Both the position numbers and the translations under genes were made by a program. The notes beneath the pieces are model-generated. The model worked only from the letters and a program-made list of their open reading frames with translations, did not search any database and was not told where the DNA came from. Shown one piece after another: positions 36,655-46,603 of a stretch of 64,000 nucleotides of DNA. Numbering within the stretch: the stretch's first letter is position 1; each line of letters opens with the position of its first letter. This stretch comes from an uncultured Bacteroidia bacterium (GTDB lineage: Bacteria; Bacteroidota; Bacteroidia; Bacteroidales; Prolixibacteraceae): NCBI GenBank assembly GCA_903907075.1, contig CAIVMQ010000034.1, positions 37,678 through 101,677 of the forward strand, in the 5' to 3' direction.

Positions 36655-38439
36655 ATGCTTAAAGGACATCCCAAAGGGCTCTTAGTGGCTTTTTTTGCAA
36701 ATATGGGTGAGCGTTTTGGATTTTACACGATGATGGCAATCCTGGTATTGTTTCTTCAGGTAAAGTTTGGACTCACTGAACAAGAGGCAGGAGGCTATTA
36801 TAGCTGGTTTTATTTCGGTATTTATGCGCTGGCGTTGGTAGGCGGATTACTTGCCGATGCCACAAAGAAATACAAACTTGTAATTTTTGGAGGTATCCTG
36901 ATTATGTTTTCGGGCTATGTGCTGATGGCTATTCCGGGAGTATCGCTCAACCTTACCCTCGTGAGTTTATTTGTTATTGCCTTCGGAAACGGTCTTTTCA
37001 AAGGGAACCTTCAAGCTGTGGTAGGGCAATTGTATGACGATCCTAAATATGAGAAACTAAGAGATTCTGCCTTTATGGTCTTTTATATGGGGATTAATAT
37101 GGGTGCCTTTTTTGCCCCTTTTGCCGCTACGGGAGTGCGCAACTGGTTCCTTAAGAGTCATGGCTTTTTGCATGATGGAAGTCTGCCGGCGATGTGTCAT
37201 CAATATATCAATGGAACGCTTACCGATTCCGCAAAATTTCAGGAATTAGCCAATAAGGTAAGTCTTACCGGACCCGTTGCCGACCTTACAAAATTTTCAA
37301 ACAGCTACATTGATATTTTCTCCACAGGATATAATTATGCCTTTGGAATTGCCGCTGGTGCCATGCTTATCTCGATGTTGATTTACGTATTATTTAATAA
37401 ACTTTTACCCAATAAAGAGAAAGCAGCTGCCACAAATCAGCCTCAGGTGGAGAAGAAGCCGTGGGCACTTGTTACTGCACTGGCTGTTGGAACCATCGTC
37501 TATGGAATCATTTTTTACGGATTTGGAGTACAGGATATCGCATTGGCGGTAGGACTATTTGGAACCTTTGTAGCATGGATTCTTACAATCTCAACTAGTG
37601 AAGAGAAGCCGCGAATCATAGCCCTTATCATGGTCTTTATTGTGGTTATATTCTTCTGGATGTCGTTCCATCAGAACGGATTAACACTCACTTTTTTTGC
37701 ACGAGACTACATCGCCAAGGAAGTTAGTGCGTTCACCTATTTATTCTTTGATATGTGGTCATTATTGGCCGTGATCGCAACAATAGCAGGATTTTTTGTT
37801 GTTTTGGGAAAAAATAAAACCATCACCACTCGTCTTATCGGGGGAGGTATGGCGGTAGCAGGCGCAGGCTTATCCTACTATTTTATGAGCCACAACAGTG
37901 AGGTAAATGCCATTGCTCCTGAGGTGTTCCAATCCTTTAATCCGCTGTTTATTGTCGCCTTAACAACATTGGTAATGGGAATATTTGCGCTATTAAATAA
38001 AGCGGGCATAGAACCATCGACCCCTAAAAAGATCGGTTTTGGAATGATCATCGCAGCGCTGGGATTCTTACTCGTGCTGATCGCATCAATTAATCTGATC
38101 TCGCCTCATGAACTCAATGGTGCTCCAGTACCAGACTCCTCACGAGTTTCGCCATACTGGCTAATAAACAGCTACTTAATACTCACTGTAGCTGAATTAT
38201 TTCTTAGCCCCATGGGATTATCTTTTGTTTCTAAGGTTGCTCCGGCTCGTTTTCAAGGGTTGATGCAAGCGGGATGGTTACTAGCTGCGGCAGTGGGAAA
38301 CAAGCTTCTTTTTGTAGGTAGTTTCTTCTGGGGCAAGATTGAACTTTGGCAGCTCTGGGCAATATTTATTGTGTGCTGTCTCCTCTCGGCAACCTTTATG
38401 TTTTCAATTATTAAACGGTTAGAGAAAGTTACTCAATAA
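36655..38439 (+). CDS. Proton-dependent oligopeptide transporter (POT/PTR family)
   Basis: Imports di- and tripeptides with protons across the inner membrane. The 594-residue protein has 12 or more helices. Helix 1 carries MGERFGFYTMM (about 18-28), the ERFxYY-type proton-coupling motif of POT carriers with the last Tyr replaced by Thr. FGNGLFKGNLQAVVGQLYDD (about 115-134) and the FYMGINMGAFFAPF segment are further signatures. The long loop between helices 5 and 6 (about 165-225) is seen in Bacteroidota members. It is a single gene with its own promoter box and a strong bidirectional terminator. Two peptidase genes nearby suggest peptide use by this cell. Confidence 0.93.
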   Translation: MLKGHPKGLLVAFFANMGERFGFYTMMAILVLFLQVKFGLTEQEAGGYYSWFYFGIYALALVGGLLADATKKYKLVIFGGILIMFSGYVLMAIPGVSLNLTLVSLFVIAFGNGLFKGNLQAVVGQLYDDPKYEKLRDSAFMVFYMGINMGAFFAPFAATGVRNWFLKSHGFLHDGSLPAMCHQYINGTLTDSAKFQELANKVSLTGPVADLTKFSNSYIDIFSTGYNYAFGIAAGAMLISMLIYVLFNKLLPNKEKAAATNQPQVEKKPWALVTALAVGTIVYGIIFYGFGVQDIALAVGLFGTFVAWILTISTSEEKPRIIALIMVFIVVIFFWMSFHQNGLTLTFFARDYIAKEVSAFTYLFFDMWSLLAVIATIAGFFVVLGKNKTITTRLIGGGMAVAGAGLSYYFMSHNSEVNAIAPEVFQSFNPLFIVALTTLVMGIFALLNKAGIEPSTPKKIGFGMIIAALGFLLVLIASINLISPHELNGAPVPDSSRVSPYWLINSYLILTVAELFLSPMGLSFVSKVAPARFQGLMQAGWLLAAAVGNKLLFVGSFFWGKIELWQLWAIFIVCCLLSATFMFSIIKRLEKVTQ

Positions 38440-38450
38440 TCAAATTACCG

Positions 38451-38497
38451 AACTAAAAAGAGCCTTAAGATAGTATCCCTTAAGGCTCTTTTTAGTT
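38451..38497. terminator. Bidirectional terminator between POT gene and cus operon
   Basis: AACTAAAAAGAGCCTTAAG (38451-38469) is the exact reverse complement of CTTAAGGCTCTTTTTAGTT (38479-38497), with a 9-base loop and T runs on both strands. It overlaps the last two bases of the cusB stop codon. Confidence 0.9.
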
Positions 38498-39752
38498 ATG
38501 GTTTTAACGGTGAAGGATTAGAAATCTTCAGATTCATCATGCTAGGCAACCCCTCCAGTTGAGCAGCAGCATCAACACTAAAAGCCCCCTGAGTAACAAC
38601 TTCATCGCCTGCTTTCAATCCGGATTCAACAATATAACTGTCCCCTAACGAAAGACCAAGCTCAACTTCGCGAACCTTATAGACAGCATCTGTCTTGTTA
38701 GATAGTTTCAAATAAACCACCGAGCGTTTACCTCCCCAAAGTACAGCAGAGCGAGGAATCACCAGTTTATTGCGAAACTTTTCAACACCCGTTCTTACCA
38801 ATCCCGCAACAAACATCTCAGGTTTTAAAAGCCCTCCTGAATTTGAAATCTCAACACGAACTTTGGCAACTCGATTTACAGGATCAAGATATGGATCAAT
38901 AAAATTGACCAACCCTCTGTAGGTCGATCCAGGAATTGCCTGCACCTTAAATTCAACGCTATCTCCCTTTTTTAAAAAGGGCAAATCACTCTCGTATGCA
39001 TCCAAGTTCACCCATACGCTCGACAGATCGGTGACCTCAAATAAAACAGTTCCCTGATTGACATAATCACCTGTATTTACACGTCTTGCAGTTACAACAC
39101 CCTGAGTCGTTGACTCCACTTCAATCGCTGATTTAATGATTCCTGAGCTCTCAAGGGCCGCTATTTGCTTATTCGTAAGTTTCCACTGAAGAAGTTTCTC
39201 ATATGTCGCAGCATAAATCTCGGGTTGCACTTGTCGTGATTTTACAGCTTCCAAAAATTCCTGTTGTGCTGTGATCAGCTCTGGTGAATAAATAAGTATT
39301 AATGGCTGACCTTTACGTACAGCTTCACCCGTAAAATTAATCAGTAGTTTCTCAATTCGGCCACTGAAAAATGCAACCTGATTTTGAAGTAGACGCTCGT
39401 CGGCCAATACCTTTCCAGATAGCCGAATCTCCTTTGTAGGATTCTGCATTGAGACAATAGTCGTCTGTACATTGGCTAACTGAATAGCTTCACGCGACAT
39501 CAGTAATGCCTCCGGATCTGGCGACGACGAACCCAAATGACCTATTGGAATTAATGCCATGCCACATATCGGGCACCTCCCACGCTTATCTATCCGAATC
39601 TGAGTATGCATCGCGCAAGTCCAGATCTTCACTCCTGAAGCCTCTGAAGAATATTCAAATGTTGCAACCTCAATAGGGGAAGAATGAAAAAATAACCATC
39701 CTAGAAAAATCCCGATTACAAAGGTGATCGACACTATAAGTTTTTGTCTCAT
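38496..39752 (-). CDS. cusB: Periplasmic adaptor of a copper/silver RND efflux pump (CusB-like) with heavy-metal-binding domain
   Basis: Membrane-fusion protein linking CusA to CusC. One N-terminal helix (1-22) anchors it. Residues 44-69 (WTCAMHTQIRIDKRGRCPIC and on) form the heavy-metal-binding domain with Cys46, Met/His48-49, Cys60 and Cys63. Then come a barrel-sandwich half (about 105-140), a helical hairpin (about 150-190), the second lipoyl half (TTQGVVTARRVNTGDYVNQG), and beta-barrel and membrane-proximal domains. 418 residues is normal for CusB. Third of three pump genes; the gap to cusC is 135 bases, the terminator follows at once. Confidence 0.94.
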   Translation of the reverse strand: MRQKLIVSITFVIGIFLGWLFFHSSPIEVATFEYSSEASGVKIWTCAMHTQIRIDKRGRCPICGMALIPIGHLGSSSPDPEALLMSREAIQLANVQTTIVSMQNPTKEIRLSGKVLADERLLQNQVAFFSGRIEKLLINFTGEAVRKGQPLILIYSPELITAQQEFLEAVKSRQVQPEIYAATYEKLLQWKLTNKQIAALESSGIIKSAIEVESTTQGVVTARRVNTGDYVNQGTVLFEVTDLSSVWVNLDAYESDLPFLKKGDSVEFKVQAIPGSTYRGLVNFIDPYLDPVNRVAKVRVEISNSGGLLKPEMFVAGLVRTGVEKFRNKLVIPRSAVLWGGKRSVVYLKLSNKTDAVYKVREVELGLSLGDSYIVESGLKAGDEVVTQGAFSVDAAAQLEGLPSMMNLKISNPSPLKP

Positions 39753-39887
39753 AATAAGCTGTATTTGAATAATTTAAAGCCACGAATGTTAAAATATAGC
39801 ACAAATCGATAGTTGAACATGCTAATATTTTCATAAAATGATATCTCCACATTACATAATTTAAAGTCTTCGGAAATCAAACTTAAT

Positions 39888-41291
39888 TTATTGAATATCT
39901 ACGCAACTTAATTTCTTCAGCCAGGCAACAGAAGTATTGAAATCAGCCACCGCCTCAATTTCTTTTAATTGGTAATCGGCGTATTGCTGACGGATTCGCA
40001 AAACATCTGTTAATGTAGAGCCGGCAGAAGAGAAGCTCTTCAGTGTAATGCCGAATGATTTGGAGGCCAGCTCCGCTTGCGCAGGATATAGTTTTATTCG
40101 TCGCCGGGCATCTTGAAACATCTGCAACGCCTGAAAATATTCCGTTTGCAATGTATTTACAGTAGCCTGATAATTTTGAAGATTTGCCGACTTTAAGAAA
40201 TCTGCCTCTGTGCGCATCGCTTTATATTTCTTTCTGTAAATAGGCAGTGTAACGGTCAGCATGGGCATTACCATATCTTTTCCATTCATGGGTGAACCAG
40301 CCATCTCACTTTTATTAATCACGGAATAATTCAGCCCAACCCCTACCATGGGATAACTCATTTTAGTTACCATTTGCTTACGGGCATCAAGCGATTGCCC
40401 TTCGTACTGAAGCATTTCAACCATCGGATTATTATTTAAAAGGGTGTCAGAAAGCACCAATGATGATGGTTCAAAATCTATCGTAAATATGCTATCAGGC
40501 AACGTAATAACCGATGTTTGCGGCCTATTGAGGTAACTATTAAACTGTGCCAAGGCAGTTGTTAATTGACTCTTAGTTAATTCTATACTATTTTTCAGAT
40601 CGCCAATTTCAATCTGAATTTGATACACTTCAATAAGTGCCGAACCACCCGAAGGGGCAGTCATCGGATTAGCCGTCATGGATGCTGAAGGTTGAGTTTT
40701 AATTGGATTGACACCCATCTTGTTCATTCCTGCCGAACTAGCAGAGATCGATTTTTCCGAAGACTGTGATGATGAACTACCTACACCGGGACTAAAGGGT
40801 CCATTATCAGGAGCCCTGATTTTCACTACTGCGATGCGCTCAATAGACTCAAGGAGTGCCACATTTTGTTCTGAAACCCGAATCGATTGTTTTATCTTAT
40901 TTAGCTCGTACCAAGAGCGTTGAAGCTCATAAAGGAGCGCTATTTTAGCATCCCGAAACAATTCGAATTTCGCTTTTGCCATCAAGCTCATCTCATCTTT
41001 TGCATTTTTTAATACACCAAACCATGGAAACATCTGCATAAGCCGAATATCTGCCACTTGATTTCCTGCCACGAGCTCCATCGGACTCAGGAAGATTCCG
41101 CTGCTTAGCTCCGGATCAGGCAAGGAACTGACCTGAGGTATTTTTTGCAGGGCAGCCTGATATTCTGCAAATTTCTGCAATACGGTCGGATTATTTTTGG
41201 CAGCCAACTCCATATACTGAAACAATGAATCCTGAGAAAATGAGTTTAACCCCGAAGTAATTAATATGACAATAATGACTATATTTTTCAT
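39888..41291 (-). CDS. cusC: TolC-family outer-membrane channel of the copper efflux pump (CusC-like) with Met/Ser-rich insertion
   Basis: Outer-membrane efflux protein with a signal peptide (1-19) and two helical-hairpin repeats, e.g. QYMELAAKNNPTVLQKFAEY and the C-terminal DVLRIRQQYADYQLKEIEAV. Residues about 161-217 are an unusual low-complexity run rich in Ser, Pro, Met and Gly (SSSSQSSEKS, GMNKMGVNP, SMTANPMTAPSGG), which interrupts the first hairpin and may bind Cu(I) or Ag(I) through methionine. A second methionine cluster lies near SPMNGKDMVMPM. 467 residues overall. It lies between cusA and cusB; the start is 68 bases after the cusA stop, behind a palindromic repeat. Confidence 0.9.
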   Translation of the reverse strand: MKNIVIIVILITSGLNSFSQDSLFQYMELAAKNNPTVLQKFAEYQAALQKIPQVSSLPDPELSSGIFLSPMELVAGNQVADIRLMQMFPWFGVLKNAKDEMSLMAKAKFELFRDAKIALLYELQRSWYELNKIKQSIRVSEQNVALLESIERIAVVKIRAPDNGPFSPGVGSSSSQSSEKSISASSAGMNKMGVNPIKTQPSASMTANPMTAPSGGSALIEVYQIQIEIGDLKNSIELTKSQLTTALAQFNSYLNRPQTSVITLPDSIFTIDFEPSSLVLSDTLLNNNPMVEMLQYEGQSLDARKQMVTKMSYPMVGVGLNYSVINKSEMAGSPMNGKDMVMPMLTVTLPIYRKKYKAMRTEADFLKSANLQNYQATVNTLQTEYFQALQMFQDARRRIKLYPAQAELASKSFGITLKSFSSAGSTLTDVLRIRQQYADYQLKEIEAVADFNTSVAWLKKLSCVDIQ

Positions 41292-41316
41292 AATTTCGTT
41301 TTTAGATAAACTACAT

Positions 41317-41374
41317 TAGGCACATAGAACACAATAGAAAAACAAAAAACTATGTGTCCTATGTGTCTATGTGG
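41317..41374. repeat. CTATGTG palindromic repeat overlapping the cusA 3' end
   Basis: Three tandem copies CTATGTGTC (41350), CTATGTGT (41359) and CTATGTGG (41367) face an inverted copy, CACATAGAACACAATAG (41321-41337), across the loop 41338-41349, which is A/C only. The right arm reads into cusA and encodes its last residues (NNHIDT and the stop). The form recalls dispersed intergenic CTCTGTG-type repeats seen in many bacteria. Confidence 0.6.
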
Positions 41375-44300
41375 TTATTTTCCACTTCCCGTTCTCTCCA
41401 AATTGCCTGGAATACCGGCACAACAAAGACAGTCATCACCTGAATGACCATTCCTCCAAACATGGGGATTGCCATGGGGATCATGATATCTGAACCTTTT
41501 CCCGAGGAGGATAATACAGGTAGTAAGGCGATTATCGCTACTGCTGCCGTCATCATCGCGGGGCGTACCCGCTTTAATCCGGCAGTAACCACAGCCTCCC
41601 TCACCTCATGAACTGTTGTGGGGCGTCGCTGTTCAAATACCTGATGAATGTAAGTCCCCATAATTACGCCGTCATTTGTAGCAATTCCGAATAGGGCAAT
41701 AAATCCGACCCAAACGGCTACGCTGAGATTTATGGGGTGCATCTGAAAGAGATCTCTCAGGTTTACTCCAGCCACAGAAAAATTCATAAACCACCCTTGC
41801 CCGTAGAGCCAGAGCATAATAAACCCACCTGCAAATGCGACTATAACACCAGAGAAATGTATTAAAGAGGCAGTTATTGTGCGAAACTGGAAATAAAGCA
41901 AGAGCAATATTAGCATCAGGCAGATGGGTATAACCAACGACAATCGCTTGGTAGCCCTAAGCTGATGTTCATAATTTCCCGCAAATTTATAGGTGATCCC
42001 CGGATCCAAAACCAGCTTGCCGGTCTCAATTTTATGCTTCAGAATGGCTGAAGCCTCATCCACGACATCAACCTCTGCTTTCGCTTCATTTTTATCAAAT
42101 AGGACATAACCGGTAAGGAAGGTATTCTCGCTTCGAATCATCTGAGCGCCGCGCGAATAATCGATATCGGCGATCTCACCCAGAAGAACTTGAATTCCAG
42201 TAGGTGAAGGGATAAGAATACGTTTAATATCCTCCGGATTATCGCGTAATTCACGCGGATAACGGACCCGGATAGGGAAACGCTCACGCCCCTCAACACT
42301 CGCTGACAATGCCATTCCGCCTATGGCAACCTGAAGCACCTCTTGCACATCAGCCACGGTCATCCCGAAGCGGGCCATTGCTTCGCGGTTTAAGTTAATC
42401 TCCAGATAGGGAGCCCCCACGGTACGATCGTAAAAAACCGATGCCGCTCGCACGGATGGGACATCTTTCAATGCTTGTTCCAATTGCAACCCGGCTTTCT
42501 CGATAGCATTAAGATCAGGGCCATAAATCTTAAGTCCCATAGGTGCGCGCATACCAGTCGAGAGCATTACCAGACGTGTTTCAATAGGCTGAAGCTTAGG
42601 CGCCGAAGTTAAACCAGGGATATTAGTCACCTTGACAATCTCATTCCAAATATCATCAGGATTTTTTATCGATCTTCGCCACTGTCTGAAATACTCACCA
42701 TTGGGATCTACGTTAAGGAACCGCGAGAAATTGGCCGCAATAGCCTGAAAAAGATTAAAATTAGCAGTCACTAATTGGTATCGATTGAGAGTATCCGTAT
42801 GCGAGGTATATGGTTTTTCAACGGTGATCAGTTGATTCTCAAGTTTACATTGAAAAGTTTCGCTATCCATGTTATAGATTATCTCCCCTACCCTTTCATA
42901 ATCGACCTTCCTTTTGATATCATCTCGGGTAATTTTGGTGGTAGTTGGTTCATTTAATGTCAATACTTCTTTAATAACCTTACTATTAAGCACAAAATCG
43001 CCATCCCCATTCACTTTAAAACGTTGACGTTGTCCATTCTCATCGAGGATAAATTCGGGTCTGTAATTAATTGTATTCTCAAACATTTGCACAGGTGCCG
43101 GATCAAGCGCTGAATTTACTCTGCCCCATTTTCCAACTGCCACGTCGACCTCTGGAATCATTGCTAACCGCTTATCAAGCAGTCCGATATACTCGAGATT
43201 CTTTTCAATACCGGTATGCGGCATACTTGATGGCATTAACAAAAATGACCCCTCATTAAGTGAGGGCATAAACTCTTTTCCGATCGCCGGAAAGGTATGT
43301 GTTGGAACTGACCAGATTGAGCTAACTCGAATACTCTTCCAACCGAGCTTCTCCGCGCCATCAGCAATAAAACCACCTATTTTTTCGAATCCCAGCCATA
43401 CCAGGAGACCAAAAAGCAGTGTAAAAGCGGGAATAATCAGAAACTTACGTTTATTTGCCAAAGCCCAGCGAATAATGGTCTCATAATAGTGAACCATCGC
43501 AATTAAAATTGCAAGGATGAACGTTATCATTCCACTCACAAAAATAAAATTGACTCCAATCGAATTGTGCGCACCTAATGGAAGCCACTCTTTTGTAAGA
43601 TACCAGGCTGCCAAAAGAACCGTAATAAACAGATTGAGGTAATTCGGAACTTCGCGCCGGCTTTGGGGCCAGCGATAGGATAATAAGTTATTAATTCCGA
43701 CAGCGATTAGAGCCAGTGCCGGCCAGGTATGCCAAAAAATCAGACTAATTCCCGCAACAACAAGGGATTGATTAAAAAACTTCCGAACTCTTTTTGTGTC
43801 GATACGGATCGAAAAGAAGAGGTACGTAAGGGTAGGTAACACAACGATTCCTAGAATAAATGCAGCTATTAATGCAAAGGTCTTGGTGAATGCCAACGGG
43901 TGAAAAAGTTTGCCTTCTGCTGCTTCCATCGCAAAAACCGGGAGGAAGCTCACGATCGTTGTGGCGATTGATGTAACCACTGCATCGCGCACCTCTGTTG
44001 TGGCTTTATAGATTACAGCTATCAATTGTTTTCCGCGTATCCCTTGATTTTCATCCTTCTCCAGATGGCGCAGGATATTCTCCACATCGACAATCCCAAT
44101 ATCAACCATTACCCCAATGGCAATTGCGATACCAGACAACGCGACAATATTGGCCTCAACGCCAAACATACGCATTAAAATAAAGGTCATTAAGACGCCA
44201 ATTGGAAGCAATCCGGCAACAATTAGTGATGCTCTGAGATTCATCACCAGAATAATAATTACAATAATACTGATTAAGATTTCATGCGAAAGGGCAGACT

Positions 44301-45393
44301 CCAGGGTTCCAATCGTCTCTTTTATCAATCCGGTGCGATCGTAAAAAGGGACGATTGTAACCTTAGAAGTAGAGCCGTCAAGTAAGATTTTTTGTGGCAT
44401 TCCAGCTTCAATCTCCTTTATTTTCTCTTTGACATTGGTAATGACATCCATTGGATTGGAGCCATATCGGGCAACCACAACAGCACCAACAGCTTCTGCA
44501 CCACCTTTATCAAGACCTCCGCGTCGCGTTGCTGGTCCTAAAGCGACATGGGCAATATCTTTAATGCGCACAGGCACATTATTGCGAACCGCAACCACAG
44601 AGATCTCAAGGTCGGTTATGTTTTTGATATAGCCAAGACCTCGAATAATATACTCTACATTATTAAGCTCCATGGTCTCGGCGCCAATATCGAGATTACT
44701 TTTGCGTACGGCATTCATCACGTCCATGACCGATACGTTAAAGGCTTTAAGCGCCTCGGGAATGATATCGATCTGGTATTCTTTAACAAACCCACCTACC
44801 GAAGCAACTTCGGAAACCCCTTCGGCACTTGAAAGTCCATATTTTACGTAAAAGTCTTGAGTCGCACGCAATTCCTGTGGATTCCAACCACCAGTTGGAT
44901 TCCCTGTTTTTGGATCTCGCCCTTCGAGAGTGTACCAAAAAATCTGCCCCAAAGCAGTTGCATCAGGACCTAATGCTGGCTGAACACCGGATGGTATTGT
45001 TCCCGAGGGGAGTGAATTAAGTTTCTCTAAAATACGGGTACGACTCCAGTAAAACTCAATATTATCCTTGAAGATTAAATAGATAAATGACATCCCAAAC
45101 ATCGAAGTACTGCGTACCGTTTTTACTCCGGGAATACCAAGTAACGCAGTTGTGAGCGGGTATGTGATCTGATCCTGGATATCTTTGGGAGAACGACCCA
45201 TCCACTCGGTGGCTACGACCTGCTGATTTTCACCAATATCCGGAATAGCATCCACCGAAATGGGATCACGCGGAAAAAAATCTGATCGCCAGTTAAATGG
45301 CATAAATGCAAGCCCTAAAACGAGAAAGGTGATCAGAAGAATCAGGGAAATAAGTCTGTTATCGAGAAAATATCGGACAAGTCTATTAAACAT
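41359..45393 (-). CDS. cusA: Copper/silver RND efflux pump CusA, long Bacteroidota form
   Basis: Inner-membrane proton-driven pump for Cu(I)/Ag(I). At 1344 residues it is about 300 longer than E. coli CusA. The N-terminal VVATEWMGRSPKDIQDQITYPL segment, GIAIAIGVMVDIGIVDVENI (proton-relay helix), an RGGLDKGGAEAVG loop and EGSFLLMPSSMPHTG are typical of heavy-metal RND pumps. Extra length comes from added hydrophobic helices (about residues 530-660) and a periplasmic insertion (about 800-930). The last codons lie in a CTATGTG repeat. It is the first pump gene; the HMA and HYC_CC_PP genes precede it on the same strand. Confidence 0.95.
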   Translation of the reverse strand: MFNRLVRYFLDNRLISLILLITFLVLGLAFMPFNWRSDFFPRDPISVDAIPDIGENQQVVATEWMGRSPKDIQDQITYPLTTALLGIPGVKTVRSTSMFGMSFIYLIFKDNIEFYWSRTRILEKLNSLPSGTIPSGVQPALGPDATALGQIFWYTLEGRDPKTGNPTGGWNPQELRATQDFYVKYGLSSAEGVSEVASVGGFVKEYQIDIIPEALKAFNVSVMDVMNAVRKSNLDIGAETMELNNVEYIIRGLGYIKNITDLEISVVAVRNNVPVRIKDIAHVALGPATRRGGLDKGGAEAVGAVVVARYGSNPMDVITNVKEKIKEIEAGMPQKILLDGSTSKVTIVPFYDRTGLIKETIGTLESALSHEILISIIVIIILVMNLRASLIVAGLLPIGVLMTFILMRMFGVEANIVALSGIAIAIGVMVDIGIVDVENILRHLEKDENQGIRGKQLIAVIYKATTEVRDAVVTSIATTIVSFLPVFAMEAAEGKLFHPLAFTKTFALIAAFILGIVVLPTLTYLFFSIRIDTKRVRKFFNQSLVVAGISLIFWHTWPALALIAVGINNLLSYRWPQSRREVPNYLNLFITVLLAAWYLTKEWLPLGAHNSIGVNFIFVSGMITFILAILIAMVHYYETIIRWALANKRKFLIIPAFTLLFGLLVWLGFEKIGGFIADGAEKLGWKSIRVSSIWSVPTHTFPAIGKEFMPSLNEGSFLLMPSSMPHTGIEKNLEYIGLLDKRLAMIPEVDVAVGKWGRVNSALDPAPVQMFENTINYRPEFILDENGQRQRFKVNGDGDFVLNSKVIKEVLTLNEPTTTKITRDDIKRKVDYERVGEIIYNMDSETFQCKLENQLITVEKPYTSHTDTLNRYQLVTANFNLFQAIAANFSRFLNVDPNGEYFRQWRRSIKNPDDIWNEIVKVTNIPGLTSAPKLQPIETRLVMLSTGMRAPMGLKIYGPDLNAIEKAGLQLEQALKDVPSVRAASVFYDRTVGAPYLEINLNREAMARFGMTVADVQEVLQVAIGGMALSASVEGRERFPIRVRYPRELRDNPEDIKRILIPSPTGIQVLLGEIADIDYSRGAQMIRSENTFLTGYVLFDKNEAKAEVDVVDEASAILKHKIETGKLVLDPGITYKFAGNYEHQLRATKRLSLVIPICLMLILLLLYFQFRTITASLIHFSGVIVAFAGGFIMLWLYGQGWFMNFSVAGVNLRDLFQMHPINLSVAVWVGFIALFGIATNDGVIMGTYIHQVFEQRRPTTVHEVREAVVTAGLKRVRPAMMTAAVAIIALLPVLSSSGKGSDIMIPMAIPMFGGMVIQVMTVFVVPVFQAIWREREVENNHIDT

Positions 45394-45597
45394 AAGATGA
45401 ACTTAATGTGATAAGTATGCTATGCGAAGACTAGTGAAAGAATGTAAAAGAGGAAAGAGAAAAGTGTAATCCGACAATCCGATCTAAAACGAATGAGAGG
45501 TCTAATTATTTACCCTTAACTTAGCAAGAGAAATAAATAGAGATCAAAGCGCTTTAAAGATCGAATTGTCGAATTATTAATTTAGCAGTTTACCGAA

Positions 45598-45936
45598 TTA
45601 GCGGTATTTACAGCAACCTGGGAGGGCGCTATAAACTTTGTCATCGGCCTTAAATTTTTCGGTATCGTGGCCAACAGCAGCGACTTTTTTCCCAATCTGA
45701 TCAAGATTCGTTTTTGATGGATCGTATGTAAGATCGAGTATTTTACTCTCAGTATTCCAATCTGCACTAGAAACGCCATCTACTTTTGCGGCTTTCTCAA
45801 TTCGAGCCTTACATGATTTGCAGTTTCCAAAAACTTTTAGCTTTTCAGATTTTGAACTATTTGGTGTACTTGCGTATGAGTTAGCACCTAACACGATTGC
45901 CAAGACGGCAACTATAATAATTTTTACAGTTTTCAT
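45598..45936 (-). CDS. Exported heavy-metal-associated (HMA) domain protein
   Basis: A 112-residue periplasmic metal carrier. Signal peptide 1-23; the HMA fold carries the metal pair in GNCKSCKARIE (Cys39 and Cys42). The usual ferredoxin-like beta-alpha pattern continues with KVDGVSSADWNTESKILDLTYD and the HDTEKFKADDKVY end. A second cysteine pair stands at the C-terminus (LPGCCKYR, Cys108-Cys109), beyond the HMA domain. In Bacteroidota such proteins often sit next to cus genes and hand Cu(I) to the pump. It starts 105 bases after the preceding gene and ends 205 bases before cusA. Confidence 0.9.
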   Translation of the reverse strand: MKTVKIIIVAVLAIVLGANSYASTPNSSKSEKLKVFGNCKSCKARIEKAAKVDGVSSADWNTESKILDLTYDPSKTNLDQIGKKVAAVGHDTEKFKADDKVYSALPGCCKYR

Positions 45937-46040
45937 AATTTTTAAATTTGATTTTAGTAGTTGTACTCGTTAAATGAAATAATAAAAGGGTAAGAAAGGG
46001 CAAAAAGACCTTTCTATCGCGAAACATCAAACGATTAAAA

Positions 46041-46460
46041 TCAAATACGGAAAACACAAATAGTTGGCAAGCTAACATCGCTGACCAAAAAATTACCCGG
46101 TGGACTTGCATTTGAGCAGATAAGCAACAATGCAGGTTGTGGCTTATTCAATAGAGTTATTGGCAGTTGGTATACCTGTTGAAGATGTTGTGCGAAATGT
46201 TTAAGTTGAGCAAATGAAGTTGAATAGTTTGGATCAACGACCAAAGCCGCCACTTTATCCTTACAGCAATTCGCTCCGTTAAGTTTAACCGGTGACGAAC
46301 AATTATCGACTGTACCTTCCATACCGCATGTAGCGAGCTCACCCGAAACAGAGAGTTTCGTAAATGCTGAAAACCCACCACAATAGTGCGTTGCCACAGT
46401 AAAGTGCATCCCAGAAAGGAGGATTAGCAAGGCAAACACTATGGACAAAAACTTCTTCAT
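46041..46460 (-). CDS. HYC_CC_PP family exported protein
   Basis: A 139-residue exported protein with the three family motifs that give it its name: HYC in VATHYCGG (about 25-27), CC in ANCCKD (65-66) and PP in NASPPGN (120-121). The N-terminal 18 residues form a signal peptide. Four further cysteines lie between HYC and CC (TCGME, NCSS). The family is known in Bacteroidota near copper and mercury handling genes and is thought to be metal-related, without a proven function. The ATG at 46460 is chosen over a TTG two codons upstream. It heads the cus operon. Confidence 0.85.
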   Translation of the reverse strand: MKKFLSIVFALLILLSGMHFTVATHYCGGFSAFTKLSVSGELATCGMEGTVDNCSSPVKLNGANCCKDKVAALVVDPNYSTSFAQLKHFAQHLQQVYQLPITLLNKPQPALLLICSNASPPGNFLVSDVSLPTICVFRI

Positions 46461-46520
46461 CAACAATTAAAAGGAATTATCAACTTAAATCTAATACAAA
46501 GATTAGCAAAATCTTTTAAA

Positions 46521-46557
46521 AAGAAGAGACTTTTTTAAAAAATTATCAACTCTTCTT
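46521..46557. promoter_or_regulatory. Inverted repeat upstream of the cus operon
   Basis: AAGAAGAG (46521-46528) and CTCTTCTT (46550-46557) are exact 8-bp inverted arms around a TTTTTTAAAAAA core (46531-46542). It lies in the divergent region between the cus operon and the SEC-C gene and could be an operator; no regulator gene is next to it. Confidence 0.35.
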
Positions 46558-46603
46558 ATAATATAGAGATCATGTCATACTAGCGCGAAATTCGAAACTT
46601 CAA

